Source: Candidatus Uhrbacteria bacterium RIFOXYB2_FULL_45_11 (GTDB lineage: Bacteria; Patescibacteriota; Patescibacteriia; UBA9934; GWF2-40-263). Taken from it: a DNA stretch of 15,367 nt. Where the stretch lies: assembly GCA_001791715.1 (NCBI GenBank), contig MGFD01000006.1, positions 1-15,367 of the forward strand. The letters are read 5' to 3'. Of the stretch, positions 6,108-11,803 are shown in pieces; the first letter of the stretch is position 1; every line of letters starts with the position of its first letter. Made by a program: the position numbers and the translations under genes. The notes beneath the pieces are model-generated. The model saw nothing but the letters and a program-made list of their open reading frames with translations. It had not been told where the DNA came from and did not search any database.

Positions 6108-6497
6108 ATGTCGAAATTTGATTCGTGGAATATTCTCAAAAAACAAATTGATTCTGAAACAAACCCACCAAATCTCTTCCCAAAAGAAGGCGAGATCTGG
6201 ATGAGCTATCTTGGAAAAAATATTGGGTTCGAGCAAAACGGAGGCGGAGATTCTTTCTCAAGGCCGGTCGTTATTGTTAAAAAATTTAATAATCAGATGT
6301 TTTGGTCGATTCCGCTCTCGACAAAACAAAAACGATTAGATTTCTATTTCAATTACATTGATCCAAACATGCAACATGTTTCGGCAATCCTCGCACAAAT
6401 GAAACTTATCAGTGTCAAAAGACTCAAACGCAAACTTTATGAAATGAACCCAAATCAACTTATTAAAATGAAACAACAATTAAAGTCATTCTTATAA
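6108..6497 (+). CDS. PemK/MazF-like toxin protein (orphan)
   Basis: This 129-residue protein shows EGEIWMSYLGKNIGFEQ (27-43), SRPVVIVKKF (51-60), FWSIPLS (65-71) and SAILAQMKLISVKRLKRKL (92-110). This is the order of the PemK/MazF fold (PF02452): first strand GEIW, then RPVVI with the conserved Arg52, then the P-L-S/T turn, then the Q-x-x-x-I-x-x-K-R-L motif. MazF proteins are sequence-specific ribonucleases that cut mRNA, normally held inactive by a small antitoxin encoded just upstream. No antitoxin gene is visible on either side: upstream is a gap of 161 nt with no convincing ORF, and downstream is a terminator and a convergent gene. It may be solitary, or controlled by its leader hairpin. 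There is no Shine-Dalgarno site. Confidence 0.85.
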   Translation: MSKFDSWNILKKQIDSETNPPNLFPKEGEIWMSYLGKNIGFEQNGGGDSFSRPVVIVKKFNNQMFWSIPLSTKQKRLDFYFNYIDPNMQHVSAILAQMKLISVKRLKRKLYEMNPNQLIKMKQQLKSFL

Positions 6498-6500
6498 ATC

Positions 6501-6529
6501 GAAACCCCGCCTTTTTGAGGCGGGGTTTC
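6501..6529. terminator. Strong hairpin between convergent genes
   Basis: GAAACCCCGCCT and AGGCGGGGTTTC pair as a perfect 12-bp stem with loop TTTTG. It lies 3 nt after the toxin stop codon. A clean T tract is absent on both sides, so termination strength is uncertain, but the position between two convergent genes fits. Confidence 0.75.
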
Positions 6530-6581
6530 TCGGAGCCTTTCGGCACTTTGTAAAATAAGTTTATCAATTCTTACGAGAATG

Positions 6582-7868
6582 TCAAGGGGTATACTTCGCT
6601 GGCTCGTACACATTGCGGGCGTTCCAAATCAGAAATCCGGATCCTCCCGCATCACGCACCGCTTTTATTTGCGCTTCGATCATCGCCCCTGTATAAACGG
6701 CGCCAATATCAAAATCTTGAATCCAAGGACGGAATTGTTTTCGAACACTCATGTCTTTTTCTTTCCAAGCTTTTTGTTCTGTTTCTATTGGAGGAACTTT
6801 AACCTCATTGCCGTCCGCGTCTTTACTCGATGTGCCCGTCAAAGCCGGATTCAACAGTTCTGCCCCATGATCGAGCGAGATTTTAATCACCTCATACGGA
6901 TGAACCGCCGGATTTACGAATCCCTGAAATCCATTTGCGTAATGTGATGGATACACCATCGGAGAAACGAAATCTGTGTACGGAGTGACGTCTTCCAATC
7001 GTTGACCAATTCCGAGGCCGTCGTTTGCCATGCACACAAGACCAAACAGATCGAACGAAACAGGAATTTTTTCTGCTCTCAGTGGATCACCCACGGCGGC
7101 AAAAAATCGTTTCATGGCATCCACTTTTAACTCTGTTTTTTGATACATTGGGTACACAATGGAAGAGATTTTTCCGTCTGAGGCAAATCGGACATAATCA
7201 AATTGAACTTCATCGAATCCACGTGCGTATGCTTCTCGCGCGAGCGCAAGTGAATAAAACACAAGCACTGGAGACGATGGATCTGCCCAAGCAGAACCTG
7301 TTTTATCACGCCAAAGCGATCCTCCCGGAAATGTGAGGGCGGATGTTGGATGCGCGCTTGCAAACGCACTGTCACGCATCACGGCAATACGTGCAATACG
7401 ATAGATCTTGTCATCCGCAAGCTTTTTTAAAAGCGCATCCAAATCTTGGATTGCTGGTTTTTTCATGACGTATGGCGTGAGCGACGCGTCGTTTGGAGCA
7501 AAAGCGAGTTGTCCATTATCCATTTTCAAATCGATTACCACCGCATTCAGCCCTGTCTTTTTCATGTACGTTATCAATTCGTCTGCGCGTTTTGTTGCGG
7601 CCGTAAATGCGGTCCAATAGATTCCGCGGACTTCTTCTGGGAGAGGAACACGAACAATCGCTGCAGGCTCTGTTTCAACAGGTTCTGATACGGACGCATC
7701 CAAAGGAACACTCTCTTTTTGCGATGGAAAAGTCTGAACAGAGGTCTGTGCAACACGCACTCGATTTGACTGAACAATTCCAACAGAGATCAATAACACG
7801 CTCACAATCACCACACAAAGTGTTGAGATCAGGACAAATTTTCTTGAGATAAAAATTGGAGTCTCCAT
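6582..7868 (-). CDS. DUF4015-type putative glycoside hydrolase, membrane-anchored
   Basis: This 428-residue protein has an N-terminal anchor (residues 11-31) and a Ser/Val/Pro/Glu-rich linker to about 75. A (beta/alpha)-barrel-like domain follows, beginning EVRGIYWTAF (79-88). Typical patterns are GLNAVVIDLKMDNG (106-119), YRIARIAVMRD (156-166), FDEVQFDYVRF (218-228), then PVSFDLFGLVC and DFVSPMVYPSHY. These are marks of the PF13200 family (putative glycosyl hydrolase, formerly DUF4015), and the acidic FDEVQFDYVRF strand probably carries catalytic residues. It likely acts on a cell-surface polysaccharide outside the membrane; the substrate is unknown. The ATG at 7868 is chosen over an in-frame one at 7886 because an extended -10 lies 8 nt upstream and no Shine-Dalgarno site is present. 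Confidence 0.9.
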   Translation of the reverse strand: METPIFISRKFVLISTLCVVIVSVLLISVGIVQSNRVRVAQTSVQTFPSQKESVPLDASVSEPVETEPAAIVRVPLPEEVRGIYWTAFTAATKRADELITYMKKTGLNAVVIDLKMDNGQLAFAPNDASLTPYVMKKPAIQDLDALLKKLADDKIYRIARIAVMRDSAFASAHPTSALTFPGGSLWRDKTGSAWADPSSPVLVFYSLALAREAYARGFDEVQFDYVRFASDGKISSIVYPMYQKTELKVDAMKRFFAAVGDPLRAEKIPVSFDLFGLVCMANDGLGIGQRLEDVTPYTDFVSPMVYPSHYANGFQGFVNPAVHPYEVIKISLDHGAELLNPALTGTSSKDADGNEVKVPPIETEQKAWKEKDMSVRKQFRPWIQDFDIGAVYTGAMIEAQIKAVRDAGGSGFLIWNARNVYEPAKYTP

Positions 7869-7876
7869 ATGTGTCC

Positions 7877-7885
7877 AGTATAGCA
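7877..7885 (-). promoter_or_regulatory. Extended -10 promoter of the glycoside hydrolase gene (leaderless)
   Basis: Minus-strand TGC-TATACT ends 8 nt before the ATG at 7868, the same spacing as for the nuclease operon. A leader of about 2 nt is predicted. No convincing -35 element is seen. Confidence 0.6.
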
Positions 7886-7894
7886 CTTTTCTAC

Positions 7895-7928
7895 AAACAA
7901 AAATCCACCCCGCTAAAGCGAGGTGGAT
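7895..7928 (-). terminator. Intrinsic terminator of the cyclophilin gene
   Basis: On the minus strand ATCCACC...CGCT pairs with AGCG...GGTGGAT (one internal mismatch), and the stem runs into TTTTGTTTG. It begins 6 nt after the cyclophilin stop codon and separates it from the next gene's promoter. Confidence 0.8.
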
Positions 7929-7934
7929 GTATTT

Positions 7935-8597
7935 TTATTTTTTGTCTTCAACGGTTACTTTTGTCATTTTGTCTCCTACTTTGATTTTGTCGACGACATC
8001 CAATCCAGATGTTACACGACCAAAGATGCTGTATGCCTTTGGTAATGGAGCATCTGCAAGCATGATGAAAAATTGAGAGCCGTTTGTTGCAGGGCCTGCG
8101 TTTGCCATCGCAACAATTCCGCGTTGATACGTATATTTGTCTGCGAGTTCATCTGCAAATTTATATCCAGGACCTCCGGTTCCGTTTCCGCTTGGGTCTC
8201 CACCCTGAATAACGAAGCCTTCTTCACGACGGTGAAATGTAAGTCCGTTGTAGTACCCACCTTCTGTGAGATACACAAAGTTTGAAACCGTAAGTGGAGC
8301 TGTGTCTGCAAAAAGTTCAAAAACGATGTCTCCTTTTTCTGTTGAAAGACGGATTTGTTTTTTAGCGATTTGATTGTCTGAGAGTTTTCCAGGGAAAGTC
8401 CATGTCATAGGTTTTGATATTTCCGGAACAGATGTTGGCACTGTTGTGTCCGGTGAAGATACAGGTGCGGTCTGCTCAGCCGGTTTTTGATCAGGATAAT
8501 TAAATGTGACATCAGATGATGCATCCTGTGATTTAACACATCCAGATCCAACGAGCAAGAGAAGAGCGAGCGACAAAAAAAGAGAAAGACGTTTCAT
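7935..8597 (-). CDS. Lipoprotein cyclophilin-type peptidyl-prolyl cis-trans isomerase
   Basis: This 220-residue protein has a signal peptide ending in the lipobox LVGSGC (lipidated Cys20), then a Pro/Thr/Ser-rich linker to about residue 75. A complete cyclophilin domain follows. Diagnostic segments are FELFADTAPLTVSNF (92-106), FHRREEGFVIQGGDP (120-134, with the catalytic Arg122 and Gln130) and MANAGPATNGSQFFI (163-177). The position of the substrate-site tryptophan of human cyclophilin A appears to be Tyr188, as in many bacterial forms. It would help fold exported proteins at the outer face of the membrane. The gene lies 45 nt after the Lys/Ala-rich membrane protein gene; a single TACAGAT-family repeat arm fills that gap. 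No Shine-Dalgarno site is present. Confidence 0.95.
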   Translation of the reverse strand: MKRLSLFLSLALLLLVGSGCVKSQDASSDVTFNYPDQKPAEQTAPVSSPDTTVPTSVPEISKPMTWTFPGKLSDNQIAKKQIRLSTEKGDIVFELFADTAPLTVSNFVYLTEGGYYNGLTFHRREEGFVIQGGDPSGNGTGGPGYKFADELADKYTYQRGIVAMANAGPATNGSQFFIMLADAPLPKAYSIFGRVTSGLDVVDKIKVGDKMTKVTVEDKK

Positions 8598-8607
8598 AGG
8601 AAACCTG

Positions 8608-8640
8608 TGTAGATACGGATTACAGATGAATACAGATGAC
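8608..8640 (+). repeat. Single TACAGAT-family repeat arm
   Basis: The 30 bases 8608-8637 are identical to the reverse complement of the right arm of IR2 (717-746). No inverted partner is seen nearby. It starts 10 nt upstream of the cyclophilin start codon (8597), closely matching the positions of IR1 and IR2 relative to their downstream genes. Confidence 0.9.
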
Positions 8641-8642
8641 GA

Positions 8643-9080
8643 TTACCGGGTGGTAAAATCAGGAACAGCCTGTGCGATTGGCGCAACAAATGAACTGAGC
8701 TTGCTTACATCAATCGTTCCGACTTGGATAAGAACAGATACGGAAAGCAACATGATGAGCACAGAAAAAAGCGTCACGAGCTTGGTCATGGAAAACGGAA
8801 TATGTTCACAATTTGTGCAACGATGCACAATGATATATTCCTTTGAAGCCTCATAAGGAAGCTTCAAAGATTCTTTTGGATCCAACGTGACCTCTTCTAC
8901 AACAATCACTTCTGGTTTTTTAGAACTTTTTTTTGCTCCAGCTTTTTTTGCGACTGGTTTTTTTGTTTTCTTTGTTGTTGTGAGCATTGGTTCAAATGCA
9001 AGAGCTGGAATCACAGACAGTGGTGCGACACGCGTTTTTTGAACAGGTTTTTTTGTTGTCGCCGCTTTTTTGATAGCCAT
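8643..9080 (-). CDS. Lys/Ala-rich single-pass membrane protein of unknown function
   Basis: This 145-residue protein has an N-terminal third (1-57) rich in Lys, Ala, Thr and Pro, with histone-tail-like runs (KKPVAKKAGAKKSSKK). An acidic-hydrophobic middle follows (58-80), then Cys88 and Cys91 as a CxxC pair (RCTNCEHIPFS), one membrane helix at about 100-120, and a short tail. With a cytoplasmic basic N-terminus, the tail could bind DNA, RNA or ribosomes near the membrane; this is inference. I do not recognise the family. It has the best-looking expression signals in the window: a TGT-TATAAT extended -10 and an AGGAGG Shine-Dalgarno site. Confidence 0.8.
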   Translation of the reverse strand: MAIKKAATTKKPVQKTRVAPLSVIPALAFEPMLTTTKKTKKPVAKKAGAKKSSKKPEVIVVEEVTLDPKESLKLPYEASKEYIIVHRCTNCEHIPFSMTKLVTLFSVLIMLLSVSVLIQVGTIDVSKLSSFVAPIAQAVPDFTTR

Positions 9081-9086
9081 AGATTT

Positions 9087-9128
9087 CCTCCTTAGAGAAA
9101 GAACTTAAAATGTACGAAGATTATAACA
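9087..9128 (-). promoter_or_regulatory. Extended -10 promoter and Shine-Dalgarno site of the Lys/Ala-rich protein
   Basis: Minus-strand TGT-TATAAT (9120-9128) has a perfect -10 hexamer. AGGAGG (9087-9092) lies 6 nt before the ATG at 9080. The leader would be about 33 nt, unlike the leaderless genes nearby. Confidence 0.7.
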
Positions 9129-9155
9129 AACTTTTTTGAAAGACGAAATAGTTTT

Positions 9156-9623
9156 TTAAAAAATTGTCCCCAGACCAATCATTAATACTTGATGAATTGG
9201 AACAGTTGCACTTGCGACTTCTTTTTTTTCATCGATCGTTGTTGGAATAGATGTCCAAGATAATGTTTTTGTATCGAAAACAATAAACGTAAGAAGATGC
9301 GGCGGAGCGGACCGTAATTCTTTTGGAATACGATAACGAATCACCGACTCATTCAGAATTCCTCCATCTCTTACAGATAATTCATATACGGGACTACGCA
9401 TGCGCGGAATAGATTGTTCTACGTTTGTGAGACGCAAAATATGCAATGCCGTTGCTTCATAAGAAACCCCTTCTGCACGCAACGCACGGTCTGAAGACAC
9501 GCCAATCACCTGTTCCGGAGCACGTGCAAACACAACAAAAAAACTTGCGGCAAATAATCCGAATAAAATAGGAATCAAAAATGATTCCGCGCTTTTTTTT
9601 GTTTTAAGAACGCTCCGTACCAT
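9156..9623 (-). CDS. Membrane-anchored protein of unknown function
   Basis: This 155-residue protein has a basic N-terminus and one membrane segment at about 15-33 (LIPILFGLFAASFFVVFA). The remaining 120 residues are beta-rich, with alternating hydrophobic residues (YEATALHILRLTNVEQS, VRDGGILNESVIRYRIP, LLTFIVFDTKTLSWTSIPTT), consistent with an extracytoplasmic beta-sandwich. I do not recognise the family. It ends near the promoter of the Lys/Ala-rich protein gene and has no clear terminator of its own. Its start is preceded by an extended -10 at 9 nt and no Shine-Dalgarno site. Confidence 0.8.
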   Translation of the reverse strand: MVRSVLKTKKSAESFLIPILFGLFAASFFVVFARAPEQVIGVSSDRALRAEGVSYEATALHILRLTNVEQSIPRMRSPVYELSVRDGGILNESVIRYRIPKELRSAPPHLLTFIVFDTKTLSWTSIPTTIDEKKEVASATVPIHQVLMIGLGTIF

Positions 9624-9632
9624 AGTGCGTTT

Positions 9633-9641
9633 ATTTTAGCA
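9633..9641 (-). promoter_or_regulatory. Extended -10 promoter (leaderless) of the membrane-anchored protein
   Basis: Minus-strand TGC-TAAAAT ends 9 nt before the ATG at 9623, giving a predicted leader of about 3 nt. Confidence 0.55.
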
Positions 9642-9693
9642 CAAAAAGGTAATCGTGTTTTCAGGATGAAAATTTATGTGGAAACTTTTGAAC

Positions 9694-9727
9694 AAAATAC
9701 TCAGCATTAACGAATGCTGAGTATTTT
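9694..9727. terminator. Strong intrinsic terminator
   Basis: AAAATACTCAGCATT and AATGCTGAGTATTTT form a perfect 15-bp stem with the loop AACG. The T runs at both ends make it potentially bidirectional. It lies 15 nt after the stop codon of the minus-strand gene at 9743-10267. Confidence 0.9.
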
Positions 9728-9742
9728 TCTATTGTGACACCG

Positions 9743-10267
9743 TTATTTTAGAGTGCTCAAAAGATTCAAAGTATCTTCGCTGGTGATTATCGTATTGGGA
9801 AACCAAACTCCATCAATATTTTCTGGGACGGGTTCATTGCTTTCTACCGTTCCAAATACAATTTCGTAGGTATTATTTTTATAGACAAGGTGATAACACG
9901 CAACTGCAGGCGCGCAGAAGTTTTCGTAAATCTTTCCGCCAGAAGAAGTTTCTCTTAAAAACACATCACTATCATCAATTGCACGGTCTATAATGAAAGC
10001 TTTCATGGGCAAGATGACATCATATTTCGGATCAGGAACCTCAATTTTTGCAACTTCCCATTTACTGATCTTATTTTGTTCTGTAACAATTTCTTTTAAA
10101 TTCCAGTCTTCTGGCAGGGCAAAAGAAAGCCCGGCAATATCTAAACTCTCAGGAGAAGAAACTGACAATTCGCCTACTTGATTTCTTTGAAAGAGATAAA
10201 CACCACCGACAAGAACGATCATTATAATGACAACGATGACGATTAGCCAAGAAAGTATTTTTTTCAT
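9743..10267 (-). CDS. Membrane-anchored protein of unknown function
   Basis: This 174-residue protein starts with MKKILSW and has one strongly hydrophobic helix at about 6-27. The soluble part includes LSFALPEDWNLKEIV near residues 47-61, similar in feel to small exported proteins that begin with a 'P-x-W' strand, and ends with NTIITSEDTLNLLSTLK. Two cysteines (CAPAVAC) could form a disulfide outside the membrane. No family recognised. The gene is flanked by two strong terminators and has its own TATAAT box, so it is a separate transcription unit. Confidence 0.8.
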   Translation of the reverse strand: MKKILSWLIVIVVIIMIVLVGGVYLFQRNQVGELSVSSPESLDIAGLSFALPEDWNLKEIVTEQNKISKWEVAKIEVPDPKYDVILPMKAFIIDRAIDDSDVFLRETSSGGKIYENFCAPAVACYHLVYKNNTYEIVFGTVESNEPVPENIDGVWFPNTIITSEDTLNLLSTLK

Positions 10268-10290
10268 AGAGAAGGTTTATTTCTGAATGT

Positions 10291-10296
10291 ATTATA
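10291..10296 (-). promoter_or_regulatory. -10 box of the membrane-anchored protein gene
   Basis: Minus-strand TATAAT lies 23 nt before the ATG at 10267, giving a leader of about 17 nt. The -35 region is weak (TTCTGT at a spacing of 17). No Shine-Dalgarno site is seen. Confidence 0.45.
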
Positions 10297-10344
10297 AATG
10301 AATGAATTAAATAACAGAAGTTTCATTTTACTTAACTCATTCTT

Positions 10345-10380
10345 ATAAAAATCACCCCACCTTAACGGCAGGGTGATTTT
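10345..10380 (-). terminator. Intrinsic terminator of the MetK homologue gene
   Basis: Minus-strand AAAATCACCC pairs with GGGTGATTTT over 10 bp. The downstream arm ends in a T run and the upstream arm begins within the stop codon (10379-10381). Confidence 0.85.
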
Positions 10381-11413
10381 ATACCTCCCACGGAAATCCT
10401 TCTCTTCCAAAACTTCCGTACACAGCGGCGGATTGATAAATGGGCTTACGTAAATCTAATCGTTCTACAATCGCCTCCGGGCGGAAATCGAATTGTTGTT
10501 TGATGAGATTTGTGAAATCTGTTTTTGTTCCTCTGGATTTTTCTCCCATGCCAACCACATGCAAATGAATCGGCTCGGATCTGCCGAGTGTATACACAAC
10601 TTGCACCATTGCGGATTGAACGAGGTCTTGATCGACCAAGTAACGTGCAGCCATGCGTGCCATGTATGCGCCGGATCGTTCCGCGCGCAATGGATCTTTT
10701 CCGATCATGACGGCATCACCATGTGGAATGAGCCCACCATACGTATCGACATGAACTTTGTGTCCACTCACTCCGGAGTCGGATCGGAAACACGCATCTG
10801 TAAATGCACCAATTGGATTGATAAAAATCTGAATGCCCTCACCAAGAATTGGAATGACCACACGATCCAAGATCGCGGTTTTTACTTCTTGATCTTTAAT
10901 ATTCAAATGATGCGATGCGAGAATCGTTACACCGACCACTTTATCTTTTTCCGTCATGAGCTGAATTTTTCCATCTGGTCGAAGCCAAGAGAACGCCGGA
11001 TCCATTTTACGCAAATCATCGATGCGACGCGCAATGTTATGCGCAAATACAAGTCCGCGAGGAAGACGCTCACGTGTTTCATTTGTTGCGTATCCGTTTA
11101 TGACAATCGTATCTTGTGCGCCACTTTGTACACGTTTCATTTCCGGTGATTGTTCTTCAATGTTTGTGAAAACTTCAATCTCGTCTGTGTATCCAATTTC
11201 TGCATACACTTTTTTTGCAATGAACCCAACATCAAAATCCGCCGTTGATGTCACCTCTCCGCCAATCATGAGCATCCCATGTGATCCCATCACATTCACA
11301 TCCACACGAGCTTCCGGATCACGACGAAGATATTCATCCAAAACAGCGTCCGCGATTTGATCGCAAACTTTATCGGACTGGCCTTGAAGGGTGGATTCAA
11401 CCGTCTTTCGCAT
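10379..11413 (-). CDS. Divergent S-adenosylmethionine synthetase homologue
   Basis: This 344-residue protein aligns along its length with MetK (ATP + methionine to S-adenosylmethionine). Shared landmarks are DKVCDQIADAVLDEYL, GYATNET, SWLRPDGK (142-149), INPIGAF, VDTYGG (222-227), GKDP (238-241), then RSGAYMAR and the C-terminal YGSFGREGFPWE. However, several active-site positions differ from the usual sequence. The GHPDK motif is GQSDK (Gln12 for the key His), the Arg of GRK is His218, the Lys after GKDP is Arg243, and GAGDQG reads GAQDTI. It is also shorter than the usual 380-400. I chose the ATG at 11413 from the family start; the upstream frame to 11497 encodes a spurious hydrophobic stretch. 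It may be an active divergent enzyme or a changed function. Confidence 0.82.
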   Translation of the reverse strand: MRKTVESTLQGQSDKVCDQIADAVLDEYLRRDPEARVDVNVMGSHGMLMIGGEVTSTADFDVGFIAKKVYAEIGYTDEIEVFTNIEEQSPEMKRVQSGAQDTIVINGYATNETRERLPRGLVFAHNIARRIDDLRKMDPAFSWLRPDGKIQLMTEKDKVVGVTILASHHLNIKDQEVKTAILDRVVIPILGEGIQIFINPIGAFTDACFRSDSGVSGHKVHVDTYGGLIPHGDAVMIGKDPLRAERSGAYMARMAARYLVDQDLVQSAMVQVVYTLGRSEPIHLHVVGMGEKSRGTKTDFTNLIKQQFDFRPEAIVERLDLRKPIYQSAAVYGSFGREGFPWEV

Positions 11414-11423
11414 AACGAGGAGA

Positions 11424-11432
11424 AGGATAGCA
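11424..11432 (-). promoter_or_regulatory. Weak extended -10 before the MetK homologue
   Basis: Minus-strand TGC-TATCCT ends 10 nt before the chosen ATG at 11413. The hexamer is only a 4/6 match, but the spacing repeats that of three other genes and supports the shorter start. Confidence 0.4.
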
Positions 11433-11542
11433 AAAGCCAATGAAAGTGAACAGAGAAAAACACGGCCTTTTAGACAAGTGCGAAGTGAATGAATCATTTA
11501 TTCCGTACAAAGAGATGAGGGTGGATCTTTTTAGAAGCAATT

Positions 11543-11575
11543 AGTAGCTTCGTGTTCATGAAACACGAAGCTACT
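11543..11575. repeat. 14-bp hairpin element with TCATGA apex
   Basis: AGTAGCTTCGTGTT and AACACGAAGCTACT are perfect inverted copies around the loop CATGA. There is no T tract on either side, so it is not a typical terminator. It lies between the divergent MetK homologue and lexA genes and may be one copy of a dispersed palindromic repeat. Confidence 0.85.
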
Positions 11576-11689
11576 ACGTCATTATTTCGGATACCCAACC
11601 ACTGCATCACTCAATCTTTTTGCTTCAAAATCCTCATTATCGCACTAATATCCCCTCTCCCCCTTCATTGAATGCAGCCCACCAAAAAG

Positions 11690-11698
11690 TTATCCACA
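11690..11698 (+). promoter_or_regulatory. Perfect DnaA-box sequence upstream of lexA
   Basis: TTATCCACA matches the consensus DnaA box. It ends 8 nt before the candidate lexA -35 element, a placement nearly equal to the copy before the toxin gene. Confidence 0.45.
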
Positions 11699-11706
11699 TC
11701 CAACTC

Positions 11707-11764
11707 TTGCGTTCGGTTTTTGTTCGGTCTAGAATACGAACATAACACGAACGACTAATCGTTC
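11707..11764 (+). promoter_or_regulatory. lexA promoter with candidate LexA operators
   Basis: TTGCGT (11707-11712) and TAGAAT (11730-11735) are spaced 17 nt apart. Over them lie GTTC-N7-GTTC (11711-11725) and its inverted form GAAC-N7-GAAC (11738-11752). The two 16-bp arms at 11711-11726 and 11737-11752 form an imperfect dyad (13 of 16 match). A further GTTC at 11761-11764 forms a palindrome with the last GAAC. GTTC-N7-GTTC is the known SOS box type of alphaproteobacterial LexA; its use here is inferred. Confidence 0.6.
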
Positions 11765-11772
11765 ATATGCAC

Positions 11773-11792
11773 GGGAGGCTCATGAGCCTCCC
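11773..11792 (+). repeat. Perfect 20-bp palindrome in the lexA leader
   Basis: GGGAGGCTCATGAGCCTCCC is fully self-complementary and lies 11 nt before the lexA start codon. In RNA it would make a GC-rich hairpin near the ribosome-binding region; no Shine-Dalgarno site is visible between it and the ATG. It shares the central TCATGA with the hairpin at 11543-11575. Confidence 0.9.
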
Positions 11793-11803
11793 CTACAAAT
11801 ATT

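Larger units (their letters stand above)
11414..11803. other. Gene-free 390-bp divergent intergenic region
   Basis: No convincing gene is present between the MetK homologue and lexA. The region contains a -10-like box for the minus gene, a 33-bp hairpin, a DnaA box, a lexA promoter with candidate LexA operators and a 20-bp perfect palindrome. It is the densest regulatory stretch in the window. Confidence 0.7.

Noticed and set aside
10493..11149. Long plus-strand frame of 218 codons
   Set aside because: It lies entirely antisense to the MetK homologue, has no recognisable domain and a Cys/His-rich composition typical of a shadow frame.
11414..11497. Hydrophobic N-terminal extension of the MetK homologue resembling a signal peptide
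   Set aside because: MetK is cytosolic and the family alignment begins at the internal ATG at 11413, which also has a -10-like box upstream. The extension is most likely untranslated DNA.
11543..11575. Terminator for the genes around 11.5 kb
   Set aside because: There is no T tract on either side, and both flanking genes start here rather than end.
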